Assembly (NCBI GenBank): GCA_035760645.1
Contig: DASTSO010000023.1
Span: forward strand, 124,001 to 188,000
DNA from: DASSTY01 sp035760645
GTDB taxonomy: Bacteria; Gemmatimonadota; Gemmatimonadetes; Gemmatimonadales; GWC2-71-9
Direction of reading: 5' to 3'
DNA length: 64,000 nt
Each line of letters begins with the position of its first letter. Position 1 is the first letter of the stretch. This document shows positions 18,708-28,531 of this stretch, one piece after another. Both the position numbers and the translations under genes were made by a program. The notes below the pieces were generated by a model. That model was not told the origin of the DNA. It saw only the letters and a list, made by a program, of their open reading frames with translations, and ran no database searches.

Positions 18708-19489
18708 GCCTTCCCTCCCGCCGCGGTCGCGGCCGCCCCGGCCGCCGCCGCCTTCGGCGCCGGGCCGAGCCCGCGCACCACCACCTGGCCGGCGAAGCGG
18801 CCGTCGAGCTCGCGGAAGTTTCGATTCTGCCGGACCAGGTCCTGGGCCACCGCCATCACCGCACGAATCTCCTCTGCCGACGCGTCGGGCCGGAAGAGCA
18901 GCCGCCGACCGCCGACCTCGAGTACGACATCGTCCTGCAGCCGCCACGCGGCGGACACCTGAGCGTAGGTCGCCGGCTCCAGCTCGCGGAGCCGGTCGAG
19001 CAGCATCGCGACCACCGAGTCGGGCGCCGCCGCGACCGGCAGGTCGGGCGCCGAGCGCCGCGGGTCGAACGGGAGCACCTTGCCGCGCGCATCCACCATC
19101 ACGACGCCCCGCGGCGCCTGCGCCAGCGCGACCGGCACCGTCTCCGTCACCTCGACGCGCAGTGTGCCCGGGAGCCGCCGGCGCACCGCGATCTTCGTCG
19201 CGCCGGGGAGCGCCGCCGCGCGGCGCTCGTAGACGGCGAGATCGTCGAAGACGCTGGCCCGCCTGGGCAGCCGCAGCGCGGCGAGCACCGCGCGCGGCTC
19301 GAGGTAGCGGACCCCCGCGAGCTCGACGCGCCGCACGCGGAAGAAGTCGAGCCGCCGTCCGAGTGCGGGGCCCCCGACCCACCCGGCGCCGGCCAGCAGC
19401 ACGACGCCGAGAATCTTCCAGCCGGGTCGGTTCAAGCGGGCGAGAGGGCTCGCCCGCTCGCCGGAGCGCGTGCGCCCGCGCTCGCTCAT
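18704..19489 (-). CDS. ftsQ: Cell division protein FtsQ (POTRA)
   Basis: A 261-residue bitopic membrane protein of the divisome, partner of FtsL/FtsB. A cytoplasmic Arg-rich N-terminus leads to one membrane helix (about 25-46), then a POTRA domain (FRVRRVELAGVRYLEPRAVLAAL, and ERRAAALPGATKIAVRRRLPGTLRVEVTE). The C-terminus is Ala/Gly-rich. The ATG overlaps the murC stop (ATGA). Assignment rests on POTRA features and on the murC-ftsQ-ftsA order. Confidence 0.92.
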   Translation of the reverse strand: MSERGRTRSGERASPLARLNRPGWKILGVVLLAGAGWVGGPALGRRLDFFRVRRVELAGVRYLEPRAVLAALRLPRRASVFDDLAVYERRAAALPGATKIAVRRRLPGTLRVEVTETVPVALAQAPRGVVMVDARGKVLPFDPRRSAPDLPVAAAPDSVVAMLLDRLRELEPATYAQVSAAWRLQDDVVLEVGGRRLLFRPDASAEEIRAVMAVAQDLVRQNRNFRELDGRFAGQVVVRGLGPAPKAAAAGAAATAAGGKA

Positions 19490-20862
19490 GCCGCGCTCTC
19501 CCCGAGCGCGCGCCGGATCTCGGGCCCGACCCGGGTGATGTCGCCCGCACCGAGGGTGAGGAGCAGATCGCCGGGCCGCAGGAGCTCCCGCACGCGGGCC
19601 GTCACGTCGCCCCGCTCGGGCACGAACACCGTCTCCACCCCCGCCCGTTCGGCCGCGTCGGCCACCCGCCGGCCGCTCACGCCCGGCAGCGGCGCCTCGC
19701 GCGCCGCGTAGATCTCGGTGACGACCGCGACGTCGGCCGCCGCGAGCGCACGCCCCATGGCCTCGCCGTGCTCGGCGGTGCGGCTGTAGAGATGCGGCTG
19801 GAACACGGCCACGAGCCGGCGGTCGGGATACGCCTGCCGCGCGGCGGCCAACGTCGCCTCGAGCTCCGACGGGTGGTGGGCGTAGTCGTCCACGATCGCC
19901 ACCCCGCCCGCCTCGCCCAACCGGTCGAACCGCCGGCCCACCCCGCGGAACTCGGCGAGCGCCTCGAGCGCCGGCTCGACCGCGCCGCCCAGGGCGACGA
20001 CGGCGCCGAGCGCGCCGGCCGCGTTGCGCAGGTTGTGGAGCCCCGGCACGCGGAGTCGGAGCGTCACGCTCCGGCCCTCGGGCAGCCGCACCCGCGCCGT
20101 GGTCGCCTCGGCCGACTGCACCACGTCGTGCAGCGCGAGCTCGCTGCCGCCCAGCCCGAAGCGCCACGCCTTCGCGCCCAGCCGTCGGGCGAGTCGCGCC
20201 GCCCCCGCGTCGTCCACCCCCACCAGCACCCGCTCGGCGCGGTCGGCGAAGGTGTGGAACGCCTCCTCGAGCGCGGCGAAGCTGCCGTAGCACTCGAGGT
20301 GATCGGGCTCGACGTTGTTGACGATCGCCACCGTGGGCCGGAGCGCCAGGAAGGCCTGGTCGTACTCGTCGGCCTCGACGACGAAGAGCTCGTCGCCCGC
20401 GAGCTTCGCGTTGCCGCCCCAGGCGCTCACCCGCCCGCCGGCGAGTCCCGTCGGCGCGAGCCCCGCGGCGGTCAGCGCCTCGGTCGTCATCACCGTCGTG
20501 GTCGTCTTCCCGTGGGTGCCGGCCACGGCCACCGTGCGGCCGCCCGCAATGAGCTGCGCGAGCGCCTCCTTGCGCGGCACCACGGGCAGCCCCAGCTCGC
20601 GCGCGCGCACGAGCTCGGGATGATCGGGGCGCACCGCCGCGGTCACGACGACCGCGCGCGCCCCTTCCAGATGATCGGGGTGATGCCCCGCGAGGACCGG
20701 TGCGCCGAGCGCGGCGACGTCCGCGGCCCCGGCGGGGTCGTTGTCGCAGCCGCTGACGGCCACCCCGCGCCGACAGGCGATGAGCGCCAGCGCGCTCATC
20801 CCGGCGCCGCCGATGCCGATGAAGTGGACCGGGCGCCGATCCGCAGGGGTGAACAGATCCAT
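19486..20862 (-). CDS. murC: UDP-N-acetylmuramate--L-alanine ligase
   Basis: ATP-dependent addition of L-alanine to UDP-MurNAc, the first amino-acid ligation of peptidoglycan synthesis. It is 458 residues. The N-terminal Rossmann motif IGIGGAGMSALA is at 15-26, the ATP loop AGTHGKTTTT at about 114-123, then the central NNVEPDHLECYG motif and the C-terminal DDYAHHPSE. It is overlapped by ftsQ; murG precedes it by 10 bp. murB and ddl, often next to murC, are absent here. Confidence 0.97.
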   Translation of the reverse strand: MDLFTPADRRPVHFIGIGGAGMSALALIACRRGVAVSGCDNDPAGAADVAALGAPVLAGHHPDHLEGARAVVVTAAVRPDHPELVRARELGLPVVPRKEALAQLIAGGRTVAVAGTHGKTTTTVMTTEALTAAGLAPTGLAGGRVSAWGGNAKLAGDELFVVEADEYDQAFLALRPTVAIVNNVEPDHLECYGSFAALEEAFHTFADRAERVLVGVDDAGAARLARRLGAKAWRFGLGGSELALHDVVQSAEATTARVRLPEGRSVTLRLRVPGLHNLRNAAGALGAVVALGGAVEPALEALAEFRGVGRRFDRLGEAGGVAIVDDYAHHPSELEATLAAARQAYPDRRLVAVFQPHLYSRTAEHGEAMGRALAAADVAVVTEIYAAREAPLPGVSGRRVADAAERAGVETVFVPERGDVTARVRELLRPGDLLLTLGAGDITRVGPEIRRALGESAA

Positions 20863-20872
20863 CGTGGGTTCG

Positions 20873-22003
20873 CTAATGTAAGCCGCTGTCGGAGGCGGCG
20901 GAAGAGCGCCGCGCGTCGATCAGGGCGAGGAGGTCGGCGGCGATGGCGCCCGCCGCGGCGGGTCGCCCGCGGTCCCGGGCGGCCTCCGCCATCCGGGTGC
21001 GCGTCGCGGGGTCGTCGAGCAGGCTGGCGAGCGCCTCGGCGAGGCGCGCCGGGGTGAGCTCGCCCTGGGCCAGGAAGGCGGCGGCCCCGGCCGCGGCCAT
21101 GGCGCGGGCGTTGTGGGTCTGGTGGTCGGCCGCCGCCGTCGGCAGCGGCACCAGGATGCTGGGCAGGCCCCAGGCGCAGAGTTCGGCGACGGTGATCGCC
21201 CCGGCGCGGCCGACCACCAGGTCGGCCACGGCGTAGCCGTCGGCCATCGGGTCGAGGAAGTCCACCACCTGGACGGCCGGCGGCTGGTGCCGCTCGGCGA
21301 ACTGGGCGTGGGTGCCCCGCCCCGTCACCCAGAGGAACGAGTAGGCCTCCGTGAGCCCGTCGTCGAGACAGGCCGACACCACCCGATTGAGGGCGAGCGC
21401 CCCCTGGCTCCCGCCCGTGACCAGCACGACCGGCTTCCCCACGGGGAAGCCCCACCGCAACCGCGCCACCTCGCGCCGCGACGGCTCGGGCGGCACGATC
21501 GGGTTGCCGCTGTCCACGACCACCGTGCGCCGCCCCGGCTCGAGGTGCGCGCGCGCCTCGGGGATGCCTAGATAGATCCGGTCCACCTTCGGGCTCAGCA
21601 GCCGGGTCGTGAGCCCGGGATAGGCGTTCTGCTCCTGCAGCGCGGTCGGGATCCCCTTCCGCGTGGCCCACCAGACGACCGGCGCCGAGGCGTAGCCGCC
21701 GGTTCCCACCACGGCGACCGGCCGCTCCTCGCGGAAGAGCCGCCGTACCTGGGCGAGCAGGCGCCCGGCGACGAGCGGCCAGCGCGCATTCTTCCACCAG
21801 GTGCGCCGGTAGAGCGGTTCGGCCGGGAGCAGGTGGTACCGGAAGTCGCGCGTCGGCAGCAGCCGCGCCTCCACCCCGCGCACCGCCCCGACGAGCACGG
21901 GCTCTACCTGCCCCGCCTCCCGCAGCGCCCCCGCGATCGCGAGCGCCGGCATCAGGTGCCCGCCGGTGCCGCCGCCGGCGATGAGGACGACCGGCTTAGC
22001 CAT
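20873..22003 (-). CDS. murG: UDP-GlcNAc:lipid I N-acetylglucosaminyltransferase MurG
   Basis: GT28-family enzyme making lipid II on the cytoplasmic face of the membrane. It is 376 residues, with N-terminal GGGTGGHLMPALAIA and the C-domain motifs VTGGSQGALALN and GRAGAITVAELCAWGLPSILVPLP that bind UDP-GlcNAc. The ATG lies inside the end of ftsW (8-bp overlap). Placement between ftsW and murC is canonical. Confidence 0.97.
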   Translation of the reverse strand: MAKPVVLIAGGGTGGHLMPALAIAGALREAGQVEPVLVGAVRGVEARLLPTRDFRYHLLPAEPLYRRTWWKNARWPLVAGRLLAQVRRLFREERPVAVVGTGGYASAPVVWWATRKGIPTALQEQNAYPGLTTRLLSPKVDRIYLGIPEARAHLEPGRRTVVVDSGNPIVPPEPSRREVARLRWGFPVGKPVVLVTGGSQGALALNRVVSACLDDGLTEAYSFLWVTGRGTHAQFAERHQPPAVQVVDFLDPMADGYAVADLVVGRAGAITVAELCAWGLPSILVPLPTAAADHQTHNARAMAAAGAAAFLAQGELTPARLAEALASLLDDPATRTRMAEAARDRGRPAAAGAIAADLLALIDARRSSAASDSGLH

Positions 22004-23144
22004 CGTCCCGCACCGGCTTCCCGCGCAGCCGCCCGATGTTCACCAGGATCCCGGTGCCGACGAGCGAGATCACGAGACTCGAGCCGCCGTAGGAGACGAA
22101 CGGGAGCGTGAGCCCCGTCGTGGGCATGAGCCCCAGCGAGACGGCCATGTGCATGAACGCCGTGATGCCGACCGTGCAGGTGAGCCCCGCGGCGAGGAAC
22201 TGGCCGAAGGCATCGGGCGCGGTGCGCGCGATGCGGAAGCCGAGCCAGCAGAAGAGCGTGAAGAGCGCGACGACGAGGCAGACGCCGACGAAGCCCCACT
22301 CCTCGGCGATCGTCGAGAAGACGAAGTCCGAGTAGGCGTACGGCAGGTAGCCCAGCTTCTGCTGCCCCTCGCCGAAGCCCACGCCGACCAGCCGGCCCGA
22401 GCCGATCCCGACGAGCGAGTTGTGGATCTGGAAGGCGGCGTCGGAGGCGGCGTCGGCGTTGAGGAACACCTTCATGCGCTCCGAGCGGAACCCGGTGCTC
22501 GCGATCTTGTGCCAGACGACGAGCAGGCCGCCGAAGCCCAGCAGCATGAAGTGGCCGATCTTGGCGCCCGCCGTGAAGAGCACGGTGCAGCCCAGCAGTG
22601 CCACCAGGGTGGCCATGCTGAGGTTCGGCTCGAGCAGGATGAGGAGCGCGATGAAGCCGATCCCGACCAGGAACGGCACCACGCCCTTCTTGAAGTTGCG
22701 CACCTGCGCGCCCTTCTTGGCCGCCAGCATCGCGCACCACATGACGACGACGACGCGCGCGACCTCGCTCGGCTGCATGGAAAGCGGGCCGAGGCGGATC
22801 CAGCGCCGCGCGCCGTTCAGCGTCGGCGAGATGGCGTGCGTGAACGGCAGGAGCGGGATGAGCAGGAGGAGCGCGGCCCCGCCCAGCATCGGCCACGCCC
22901 AGTCGCGCCAGCGATGGTAGTCGGTCCGCGCGGCCCAGGCGAGCAGCAGCGCCCCGAGCACGGCGCCCATGAGCTGCTTGAGGGCGTAGTTGAGGCCGAG
23001 GTTCGCGCCGCTGCGGCTGGTGACGAAGCTCGCCGCGCCGTACACCTCGGCGAGCCCGAAGACCACGAGCACCGCGACGACGAGCGTGAGGGCGCGGGTC
23101 TCCCAGCGCAGCTCGCCCGGGTGGCGGATCGCGGGGGCGCTCAC
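21996..23144 (-). CDS. ftsW: SEDS peptidoglycan glycosyltransferase FtsW
   Basis: Polytopic septal peptidoglycan polymerase acting with FtsI. From the GTG at 23144 it has 382 residues and about ten membrane helices. SEDS signatures are visible: LNGARRWIRLGPLSMQPSEVAR, the G-x-G-x-G-cluster VGIGSGRLVGVGFGEGQQK, and the terminal TTGLTLPFVSYGGSS. The GTG overlaps the murD stop (GTGA), which decides the start over a long in-frame antisense-type extension. Called FtsW rather than RodA from its dcw position. Confidence 0.96.
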   Translation of the reverse strand: MSAPAIRHPGELRWETRALTLVVAVLVVFGLAEVYGAASFVTSRSGANLGLNYALKQLMGAVLGALLLAWAARTDYHRWRDWAWPMLGGAALLLLIPLLPFTHAISPTLNGARRWIRLGPLSMQPSEVARVVVVMWCAMLAAKKGAQVRNFKKGVVPFLVGIGFIALLILLEPNLSMATLVALLGCTVLFTAGAKIGHFMLLGFGGLLVVWHKIASTGFRSERMKVFLNADAASDAAFQIHNSLVGIGSGRLVGVGFGEGQQKLGYLPYAYSDFVFSTIAEEWGFVGVCLVVALFTLFCWLGFRIARTAPDAFGQFLAAGLTCTVGITAFMHMAVSLGLMPTTGLTLPFVSYGGSSLVISLVGTGILVNIGRLRGKPVRDDG

Positions 23145-24502
23145 AGCGACTCCACCAGCGCGCGGAAGCGCGCGCCGCGCTCCTCGTAGTTGGTGAACAT
23201 GTCGTAGCTCGAGCACGCGGGCGAGAGCAGCACCGCGTCGCCCGGCTCGGCCAGCCGCCCCGCCGCGGCGATCACCGCCTCGAAGTCGCGCCCGGCCGTC
23301 TCGACCGATACCCGGCCGGCGAGATCGGCCACGACGATCGGCTCCGCCTCGCCGTAGGCCACCACCGCCCGACAGCGCTCGGCGAGGAGCGGGAGCAGCG
23401 GCGTGTAGGGCGCGCCCTTGTGCCGTCCGCCCAGCAGCAGGACGAACGGCCGGTCCATCGCCGCGATCGCCACCTCGGTCGAGGTGACGTTGGTGCTCTT
23501 CGAGTCGTTGACCCAGAGCACGCCGCCCACCTCGCGGATCGGCTCCACCCGGTGCGGGATCGCGCGGAAGGTGCGGAGCCCCTCGCGGATCGCGGGGAGC
23601 GCGCCGCCCAGCTCGCGCGCGACGAGGGCGGCGGCGAGGGCGTTGGCGACGTTGTGGTCGCCCAGGAGCGGAAGCTCCGCGCGCGGCATGAGCGCGTCGT
23701 GGCCCAGCATGAGGCGGCCCTGCGCGCGATCGTACCAGCCCGCGCTCTGCGTCTCGATCGAAAAGCGGAGATGCCGGCCCGGCACCTCGGCGACCATCTC
23801 CTCGACTGCCGGATCGTCGTCGTTCGTCACCCAGATCGAGGCGGGCTCGGCGTTGGCGAAGAGGAGCGCCTTGTCGCCGTAGTACTCCGCGAGCGACCGG
23901 TAACGGTCGAGGTGGTTCGGCGCGAGGTTGGTGAGCACGCCGATCGCCGGCGCCACGTGCGGCGCGTCGTGGAGCTGGAAGCTCGAGAGCTCGAGCGCCA
24001 CCCACTCAGGGCGGTCCGCCCCGAGCGCGAGGTCGCAGAGCGGCAGCCCGATGTTGCCGGCGGCGATTCCCCGCACCCCGATCGCCGGCATCAGGTGGGC
24101 GATGAGCGACGTGGTGGTCGTCTTTCCGTTCGTCCCCGTGATCCCGACGAACCGCGTCTCCGGAAGCGCCACGAACCCGACGTCCACCTCCGCGAGGATG
24201 GGCACGCCTGCCTGCCGCGCGGCCTCGAGCGGCGGCACCTCGGGCGGCACCCCCGGGGCCACGACGACCGCCGCGGCCCGCGCGATGCGCGCGAGGTCGT
24301 GCCCGCCGAGCTGTACGTCGGCGCCCAGCTCGCGCAGCTCCCCCGCCCAGCGCTCGAACGCCCCGCCCTGCCCCACGTCGGAGGCATAGACCGGGATCGC
24401 GTGGGCGCGCAGGAGGCGGGTGGCCGCCGCGCCGCTCTTGCCGAGTCCCACCACGGCCACCTCGCGCCCGCTCGCGCGCCACGCGTCGAAGAGTCGCGTC
24501 AT
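23141..24502 (-). CDS. murD: UDP-N-acetylmuramoylalanine--D-glutamate ligase
   Basis: Adds D-glutamate to UDP-MurNAc-L-Ala. It is 453 residues: N-terminal VVGLGKSGAAATRLL, the ATP loop GITGTNGKTTTTSL at about 125-138, the central TNLAPNHLDRY motif, VNDSKSTN, and LLLGGRHKG of the C-terminal domain. It lies 16 bp after mraY and overlaps ftsW. Confidence 0.97.
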   Translation of the reverse strand: MTRLFDAWRASGREVAVVGLGKSGAAATRLLRAHAIPVYASDVGQGGAFERWAGELRELGADVQLGGHDLARIARAAAVVVAPGVPPEVPPLEAARQAGVPILAEVDVGFVALPETRFVGITGTNGKTTTTSLIAHLMPAIGVRGIAAGNIGLPLCDLALGADRPEWVALELSSFQLHDAPHVAPAIGVLTNLAPNHLDRYRSLAEYYGDKALLFANAEPASIWVTNDDDPAVEEMVAEVPGRHLRFSIETQSAGWYDRAQGRLMLGHDALMPRAELPLLGDHNVANALAAALVARELGGALPAIREGLRTFRAIPHRVEPIREVGGVLWVNDSKSTNVTSTEVAIAAMDRPFVLLLGGRHKGAPYTPLLPLLAERCRAVVAYGEAEPIVVADLAGRVSVETAGRDFEAVIAAAGRLAEPGDAVLLSPACSSYDMFTNYEERGARFRALVESL

Positions 24503-24518
24503 CGTGCCCGTCTCCCGC

Positions 24519-25646
24519 TCAGCGCAGCTTCAGCGTGCCCAGGGCGAGCAGCGCGCAGAAGAGGCCCAGGATGTAGAAGCGCGTCACCACGGTCGTCTCC
24601 GCCCAGCCCAGCTTCTCGAAGTGGTGGTGCAGCGGCGCCATGCGGAAGACCCGGTGGCTGTCGGCGTACTCCTTCCCGCGCGTGCGCTTGAACCACTTGT
24701 ACACGCTCGTCTGGAGCATGACCGATACCGTCTCGGCCACGAACACGCCGCCGATGAGGAGCAGCAGGAACTCGCTCTTGAGCAGGATCGCCACCGTCCC
24801 CAGGGCGCCGCCGATGGCGAGGCTCCCGGTGTCGCCCATGAAGACCTGGGCGGGGTGCGCATTGAACCAGAGGAAGCCGATCGCGCCGCCCATGAGCGCC
24901 GCGCAGAAGATGGCGAGCTCGCCCGCGCCGGGGAGGTAGAAGAGGTTGAGGTACGACGTCGTGTCCACGCGGCCCAGGATGTAGGCGAAGGCGGCGAACG
25001 TGGCCGCCGCGATCCCGGTCAGCCCCGTCGCGAGGCCGTCGAGGCCGTCGGTGAGGTTCACGGCGTTGCTCGTCGCCGTGGTGACGAAGGTGACGAAGGC
25101 GACGAAGAGCCAGGGTGCGAAGTTGACGACGAGGTACTTGAAGAACGGCAGCGTGGTCGCCGTGGGCGGCAGCACCTCCGGCGGCACCACCGGGCGCACG
25201 ATGAGCAGCAGGCCCAGCAGGAGCCCGAAGGCGCACTGCCCGACGAGCTTCCAGCGCGCCACCAGGCCGCGGCTCTTCCCCTGCACGATCTTGAGATAGT
25301 CGTCGATGAAGCCGATGCAGCCCATCCAGAGGATGGAGATCAGCGCGACGATGACGAAGCGGTTGTCGAGCGGCGCCCAGAGGAGCGTCGGGATCACCGT
25401 CGCGGCCAGGATGATGAGACCGCCCATCGTCGGCGTCCCCCGCTTGCCTTGGTGCGAGGCCGGCCCCTCGGCGCGGATCACCTGGCCGATCTTGTGCGCC
25501 CGCAGCCGCGCGATGATCGCCGGCCCGGTGATGAAGGCGATCAGCAGCGCCGTCACCACCGCGCCGGCCGCGCGGAAGCTGATGTAATTGAACAGGTTGA
25601 AGAAGATGTACTGCTTGCCGAGCGGGGCGAGCCAGTGATAGAGCAT
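24519..25646 (-). CDS. mraY: Phospho-N-acetylmuramoyl-pentapeptide transferase
   Basis: Integral membrane enzyme transferring phospho-MurNAc-pentapeptide to undecaprenyl phosphate to make lipid I. It is 375 residues with ten membrane helices. Motifs: KRGTPTMGGLIIL, GFIDDYLKI, the NLTDGLDGLATG loop carrying catalytic Asp residues, FMGDTGSLAIGG, and the MAPLHHHFE near the C-terminus. The gene fits tightly between murF and murD. Confidence 0.98.
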   Translation of the reverse strand: MLYHWLAPLGKQYIFFNLFNYISFRAAGAVVTALLIAFITGPAIIARLRAHKIGQVIRAEGPASHQGKRGTPTMGGLIILAATVIPTLLWAPLDNRFVIVALISILWMGCIGFIDDYLKIVQGKSRGLVARWKLVGQCAFGLLLGLLLIVRPVVPPEVLPPTATTLPFFKYLVVNFAPWLFVAFVTFVTTATSNAVNLTDGLDGLATGLTGIAAATFAAFAYILGRVDTTSYLNLFYLPGAGELAIFCAALMGGAIGFLWFNAHPAQVFMGDTGSLAIGGALGTVAILLKSEFLLLLIGGVFVAETVSVMLQTSVYKWFKRTRGKEYADSHRVFRMAPLHHHFEKLGWAETTVVTRFYILGLFCALLALGTLKLR

Positions 25647-25660
25647 CGGTGCGGGAGACC

Positions 25661-27019
25661 TCAGCGGGACGGGTTCGCGCGGGCGGCCAGGAACGGAAGT
25701 ATACGCTCCAGGGCCACCCCCCGGGATGCCTTGAGCACGACGACCTCGTCGCCCCGCAGCCGCTCGGCCACCAGCGGGCCGAGCGCGAGCGGATCGGGCG
25801 CGGTGACGAGCCGCTCGCCGAGCGCCGGAGCATGCGGCGCGAGCGCCGGCACGAAGTCGCCGACGGCGCCCAGGACGTCGGGCGCGAGCTCGGCGAGCGC
25901 CGCCGCGATCTCGGCGTGCATCGCGGGCGCCTCGGCGCCCATCTCGCGCATCGTGCCGGCCACGAAGACGAGCCGCCGGCCGCGCCGCATCGCGCGCGCG
26001 GTGGCGATGGCGGCGCGGAAGCTCTGGGGGTTCGCGTTGTAGCAGTCGTTGAGGACGGTGAGCCCGCCCACCTGCTGCAGCTCGCTCCGGCCGCCCGGCA
26101 GCACGAGCGCCGCGAGCGCCGCGGCCGCGGCATCGGGATCGAGCCCGAGCTCCGCGACGAGCGCCCAGGCGAGCATCCCGTTCGCGGCCAGGTGGCGGCC
26201 GGGATACGGGAGCCGGATCCGCCGGCCGTCCACGGCGAGCGTGGCGCGGCCGAGCTCGTCGAGCTCGACGGCCTCGGGGACGCGGTCGGCGTCGTGCAGC
26301 CCCGCCGTCACCACGCGGCGCGCGAGCCGCCGCGCGCCCTCGGCGAGCGCGGGCGGCTCGGCGCCCACGATCGCCAGCGGCACGTCGCGCACCAGCGCCA
26401 GCTTCTCGCGCAGCACGCCCTCGAGCGAGCCGAAGCCCTCGAGGTGCCCCGCCCCGACGTTCGTCACGACGCCGACCGACGGATCGATGATCTCGCGGTA
26501 GCGCGGGATCTCGCCCGGCAGGTTGGCGCCCGCCTCCACCACGAGCGCCTCGACGTCGGCCGGCGCCTCGAGGATGGTCGTCGGCACGCCGACGAGGTTG
26601 TTGAGATTGGCCCGCGTCGCATGCACCCGGTAGCGGGTCCGCAGCACCGCCGCGAGCATCTCCTTCGTGCTGGTCTTGCCGTTGGTGCCGGTGACGCCCA
26701 CGACGGGGCCCGTGAGCGCGGCGCGCCGCGCGTGGGCCAGGTCGCCGTAGGCCCGGAGCGTGTCGGCGACCTCGAGGAGCTCGAGCCCCGCCACGGGCGA
26801 CGTGCCGCGGCGCACCACGGCCGCGCGCGCCCCGGCATCGCGGGCCGTGGCGAGGAATTCGTGCGCGTCGAACCGCTCGCCCGCGAGCGCGACGAAGAGC
26901 GCGCCGGGCCGGAGCGTGCGGGTGTCGGTGGAGATCGCCGGGTAGCCCGGGCCCTCGACCACCGGGAGCCCGAGCGCGCCGCGCACGAACGCCTCGGACC
27001 AGTGCGGCACGCCGCTCAC
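25661..27019 (-). CDS. murF: UDP-MurNAc-tripeptide--D-Ala-D-Ala ligase
   Basis: Adds D-Ala-D-Ala to the UDP-MurNAc tripeptide, completing the pentapeptide precursor. From the GTG at 27019 it has 452 residues, with DTRTLRPGALFVAL at the N-terminus, the ATP loop GVTGTNGKTSTKEML, ANLNNLVGVPTTIL, VTNVGAGHLEGFGSLEGV, and NDCYNANPQSF in the C-terminal half. The start overlaps the murE stop (GTGA). The partner ligase Ddl is not in this cluster. Confidence 0.96.
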   Translation of the reverse strand: MSGVPHWSEAFVRGALGLPVVEGPGYPAISTDTRTLRPGALFVALAGERFDAHEFLATARDAGARAAVVRRGTSPVAGLELLEVADTLRAYGDLAHARRAALTGPVVGVTGTNGKTSTKEMLAAVLRTRYRVHATRANLNNLVGVPTTILEAPADVEALVVEAGANLPGEIPRYREIIDPSVGVVTNVGAGHLEGFGSLEGVLREKLALVRDVPLAIVGAEPPALAEGARRLARRVVTAGLHDADRVPEAVELDELGRATLAVDGRRIRLPYPGRHLAANGMLAWALVAELGLDPDAAAAALAALVLPGGRSELQQVGGLTVLNDCYNANPQSFRAAIATARAMRRGRRLVFVAGTMREMGAEAPAMHAEIAAALAELAPDVLGAVGDFVPALAPHAPALGERLVTAPDPLALGPLVAERLRGDEVVVLKASRGVALERILPFLAARANPSR

Positions 27020-28473
27020 GCGACGCCCTCGAGCGCCTGCACGATCTCCCGCTCGTCGAACCGCCGCTTCTCGGTGCCGACGACCTGGTAGTCCTCGTGT
27101 CCCTTCCCCGCGAGCAGGATGGTGTCGCCCGGGCGGCCGTCCTCGATCGCGCGCTCGATCGCGGCGAGACGGTCCACGATGCGCGCGTAGTTCGTACCCG
27201 CCATTCCGGCGACGATGTCGTCGATGATGGCCTCGGGATCCTCCGTGCGCGGATTGTCGCTCGTGACGATCGCGACGTCCGCCCGCTCGGCCGCGATGCG
27301 GCCCATCTCGGGACGCTTGCCGCGGTCCCGGTCGCCGCCGCAGCCGAAGACGACCACGAGGCGGCCCGGCGTGAGCGGCCGGAGCGTCTCGAGCGCGCGC
27401 GCGAGCGCGTCGGGCGTGTGCGCGTAGTCGCGGAGCACGACGCAGGGCGTCGTCGCGAGGCGCTCCATGCGCCCGGGCACCTGGGGCGCCGCCTCGAGCC
27501 GCTCCACGACCTCGGCGAGCGGCCGGCCGAGCGCGAGCGCCGTGGCCGCCGCCCCGAGCGCGTTGGCGACGTTGAAGTCGCCGAGGAGCGGGAGCGCGAC
27601 CGCGGCCTCCCCGAAGCGGCCGCTCAGGCGGAAGGTCGAGCCGCCGGCGCCCAGCCGCACCTCGCTCGCGCGCACGTCCGCGGCGGGGTGCTGCCCGAAG
27701 GTCACCCGCGGCGAGCGCGGCGGGAGCGCGGCCCACGCCGGGTCGTCGAGGTTCACCACCTCCACCCCGCGCTCGCCGAGATGGCGCTGCAGCAGGAGCT
27801 TCGCGGCGAGATAGTCCTCCATCGTGCCGTGATAGTCGAGGTGGTCGCGCGTGAGGTTCGTGAACACGCCGGCGGCGAACGTCAGCCCCTCGAGGCGGCC
27901 CTGATGGAGACTGTGGCTGCTCGTCTCCATCGCCACGTGCGTCACCCCGCGCGCCACCATCGCCGCGAGCGTGGCCTGCAGGTCGACGAGGCCCGGCGTG
28001 GTGACCGCCCCGGCCGTGCTCTCGACCGGCCGGCCCGCCCCGTCGAAGGCGCCGAGCGTGCCGATGCTGCCGGCCGTGCCGTGGCCGTTGAGGAGGTGGC
28101 GCACCAGCGCCGTCGTCGTCGTCTTCCCGTTCGTCCCGGTGACGCCGACGAGCGCGAGGCGGGACGCGGGATCCGCGAACCACGCGCGCGCCACCGTGAG
28201 CGCCGCGCGGCGGCTGTCGGCCACCACGAGCTGCGGCGCCGGCGTCTCCTGCGGCGCCTCGACGAGCACCGCCGCCGCGCCGCGGCGCACCGCGTCGGCG
28301 ACGTAGGCGTGGCCGTCGGCCTGCGTGCCGCGCACGGCGATGTAGAGCATCCCCGGCCGCATCGCGCGGCTGTCGGTGCCGATCCCGGCGAGCGCCGGCC
28401 CCTCCGCGGGCGCGCTCACCAGCAGGTCGTCCCGGCGCAGCGCCGAGAGCAGGTCGTTCCAGGTCGCGCTCAT
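27016..28473 (-). CDS. murE: UDP-MurNAc-L-Ala-D-Glu--meso-diaminopimelate ligase
   Basis: Adds the third residue of the stem peptide. It is 485 residues: IGTDSRAMRPGMLYIA at the N-terminus, the ATP loop VTGTNGKTTTTAL, TNLTRDHLDYHG, DYAHTPDAL and VFGCGGDRDRGKRPEM. The specificity loop reads S-D-N-P-R-T-E-D; DNPR marks enzymes that use meso-diaminopimelate rather than lysine, indicating a Gram-negative-type peptidoglycan. It starts with ATG 58 bp after the ftsI stop. Confidence 0.97.
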   Translation of the reverse strand: MSATWNDLLSALRRDDLLVSAPAEGPALAGIGTDSRAMRPGMLYIAVRGTQADGHAYVADAVRRGAAAVLVEAPQETPAPQLVVADSRRAALTVARAWFADPASRLALVGVTGTNGKTTTTALVRHLLNGHGTAGSIGTLGAFDGAGRPVESTAGAVTTPGLVDLQATLAAMVARGVTHVAMETSSHSLHQGRLEGLTFAAGVFTNLTRDHLDYHGTMEDYLAAKLLLQRHLGERGVEVVNLDDPAWAALPPRSPRVTFGQHPAADVRASEVRLGAGGSTFRLSGRFGEAAVALPLLGDFNVANALGAAATALALGRPLAEVVERLEAAPQVPGRMERLATTPCVVLRDYAHTPDALARALETLRPLTPGRLVVVFGCGGDRDRGKRPEMGRIAAERADVAIVTSDNPRTEDPEAIIDDIVAGMAGTNYARIVDRLAAIERAIEDGRPGDTILLAGKGHEDYQVVGTEKRRFDEREIVQALEGVA

Positions 28474-28531
28474 CCCGTCCGCGTGCTCCCTCCCCGTAGG
28501 TGGTCCCGCCTCATCGCTCGGTCGCGTCCGC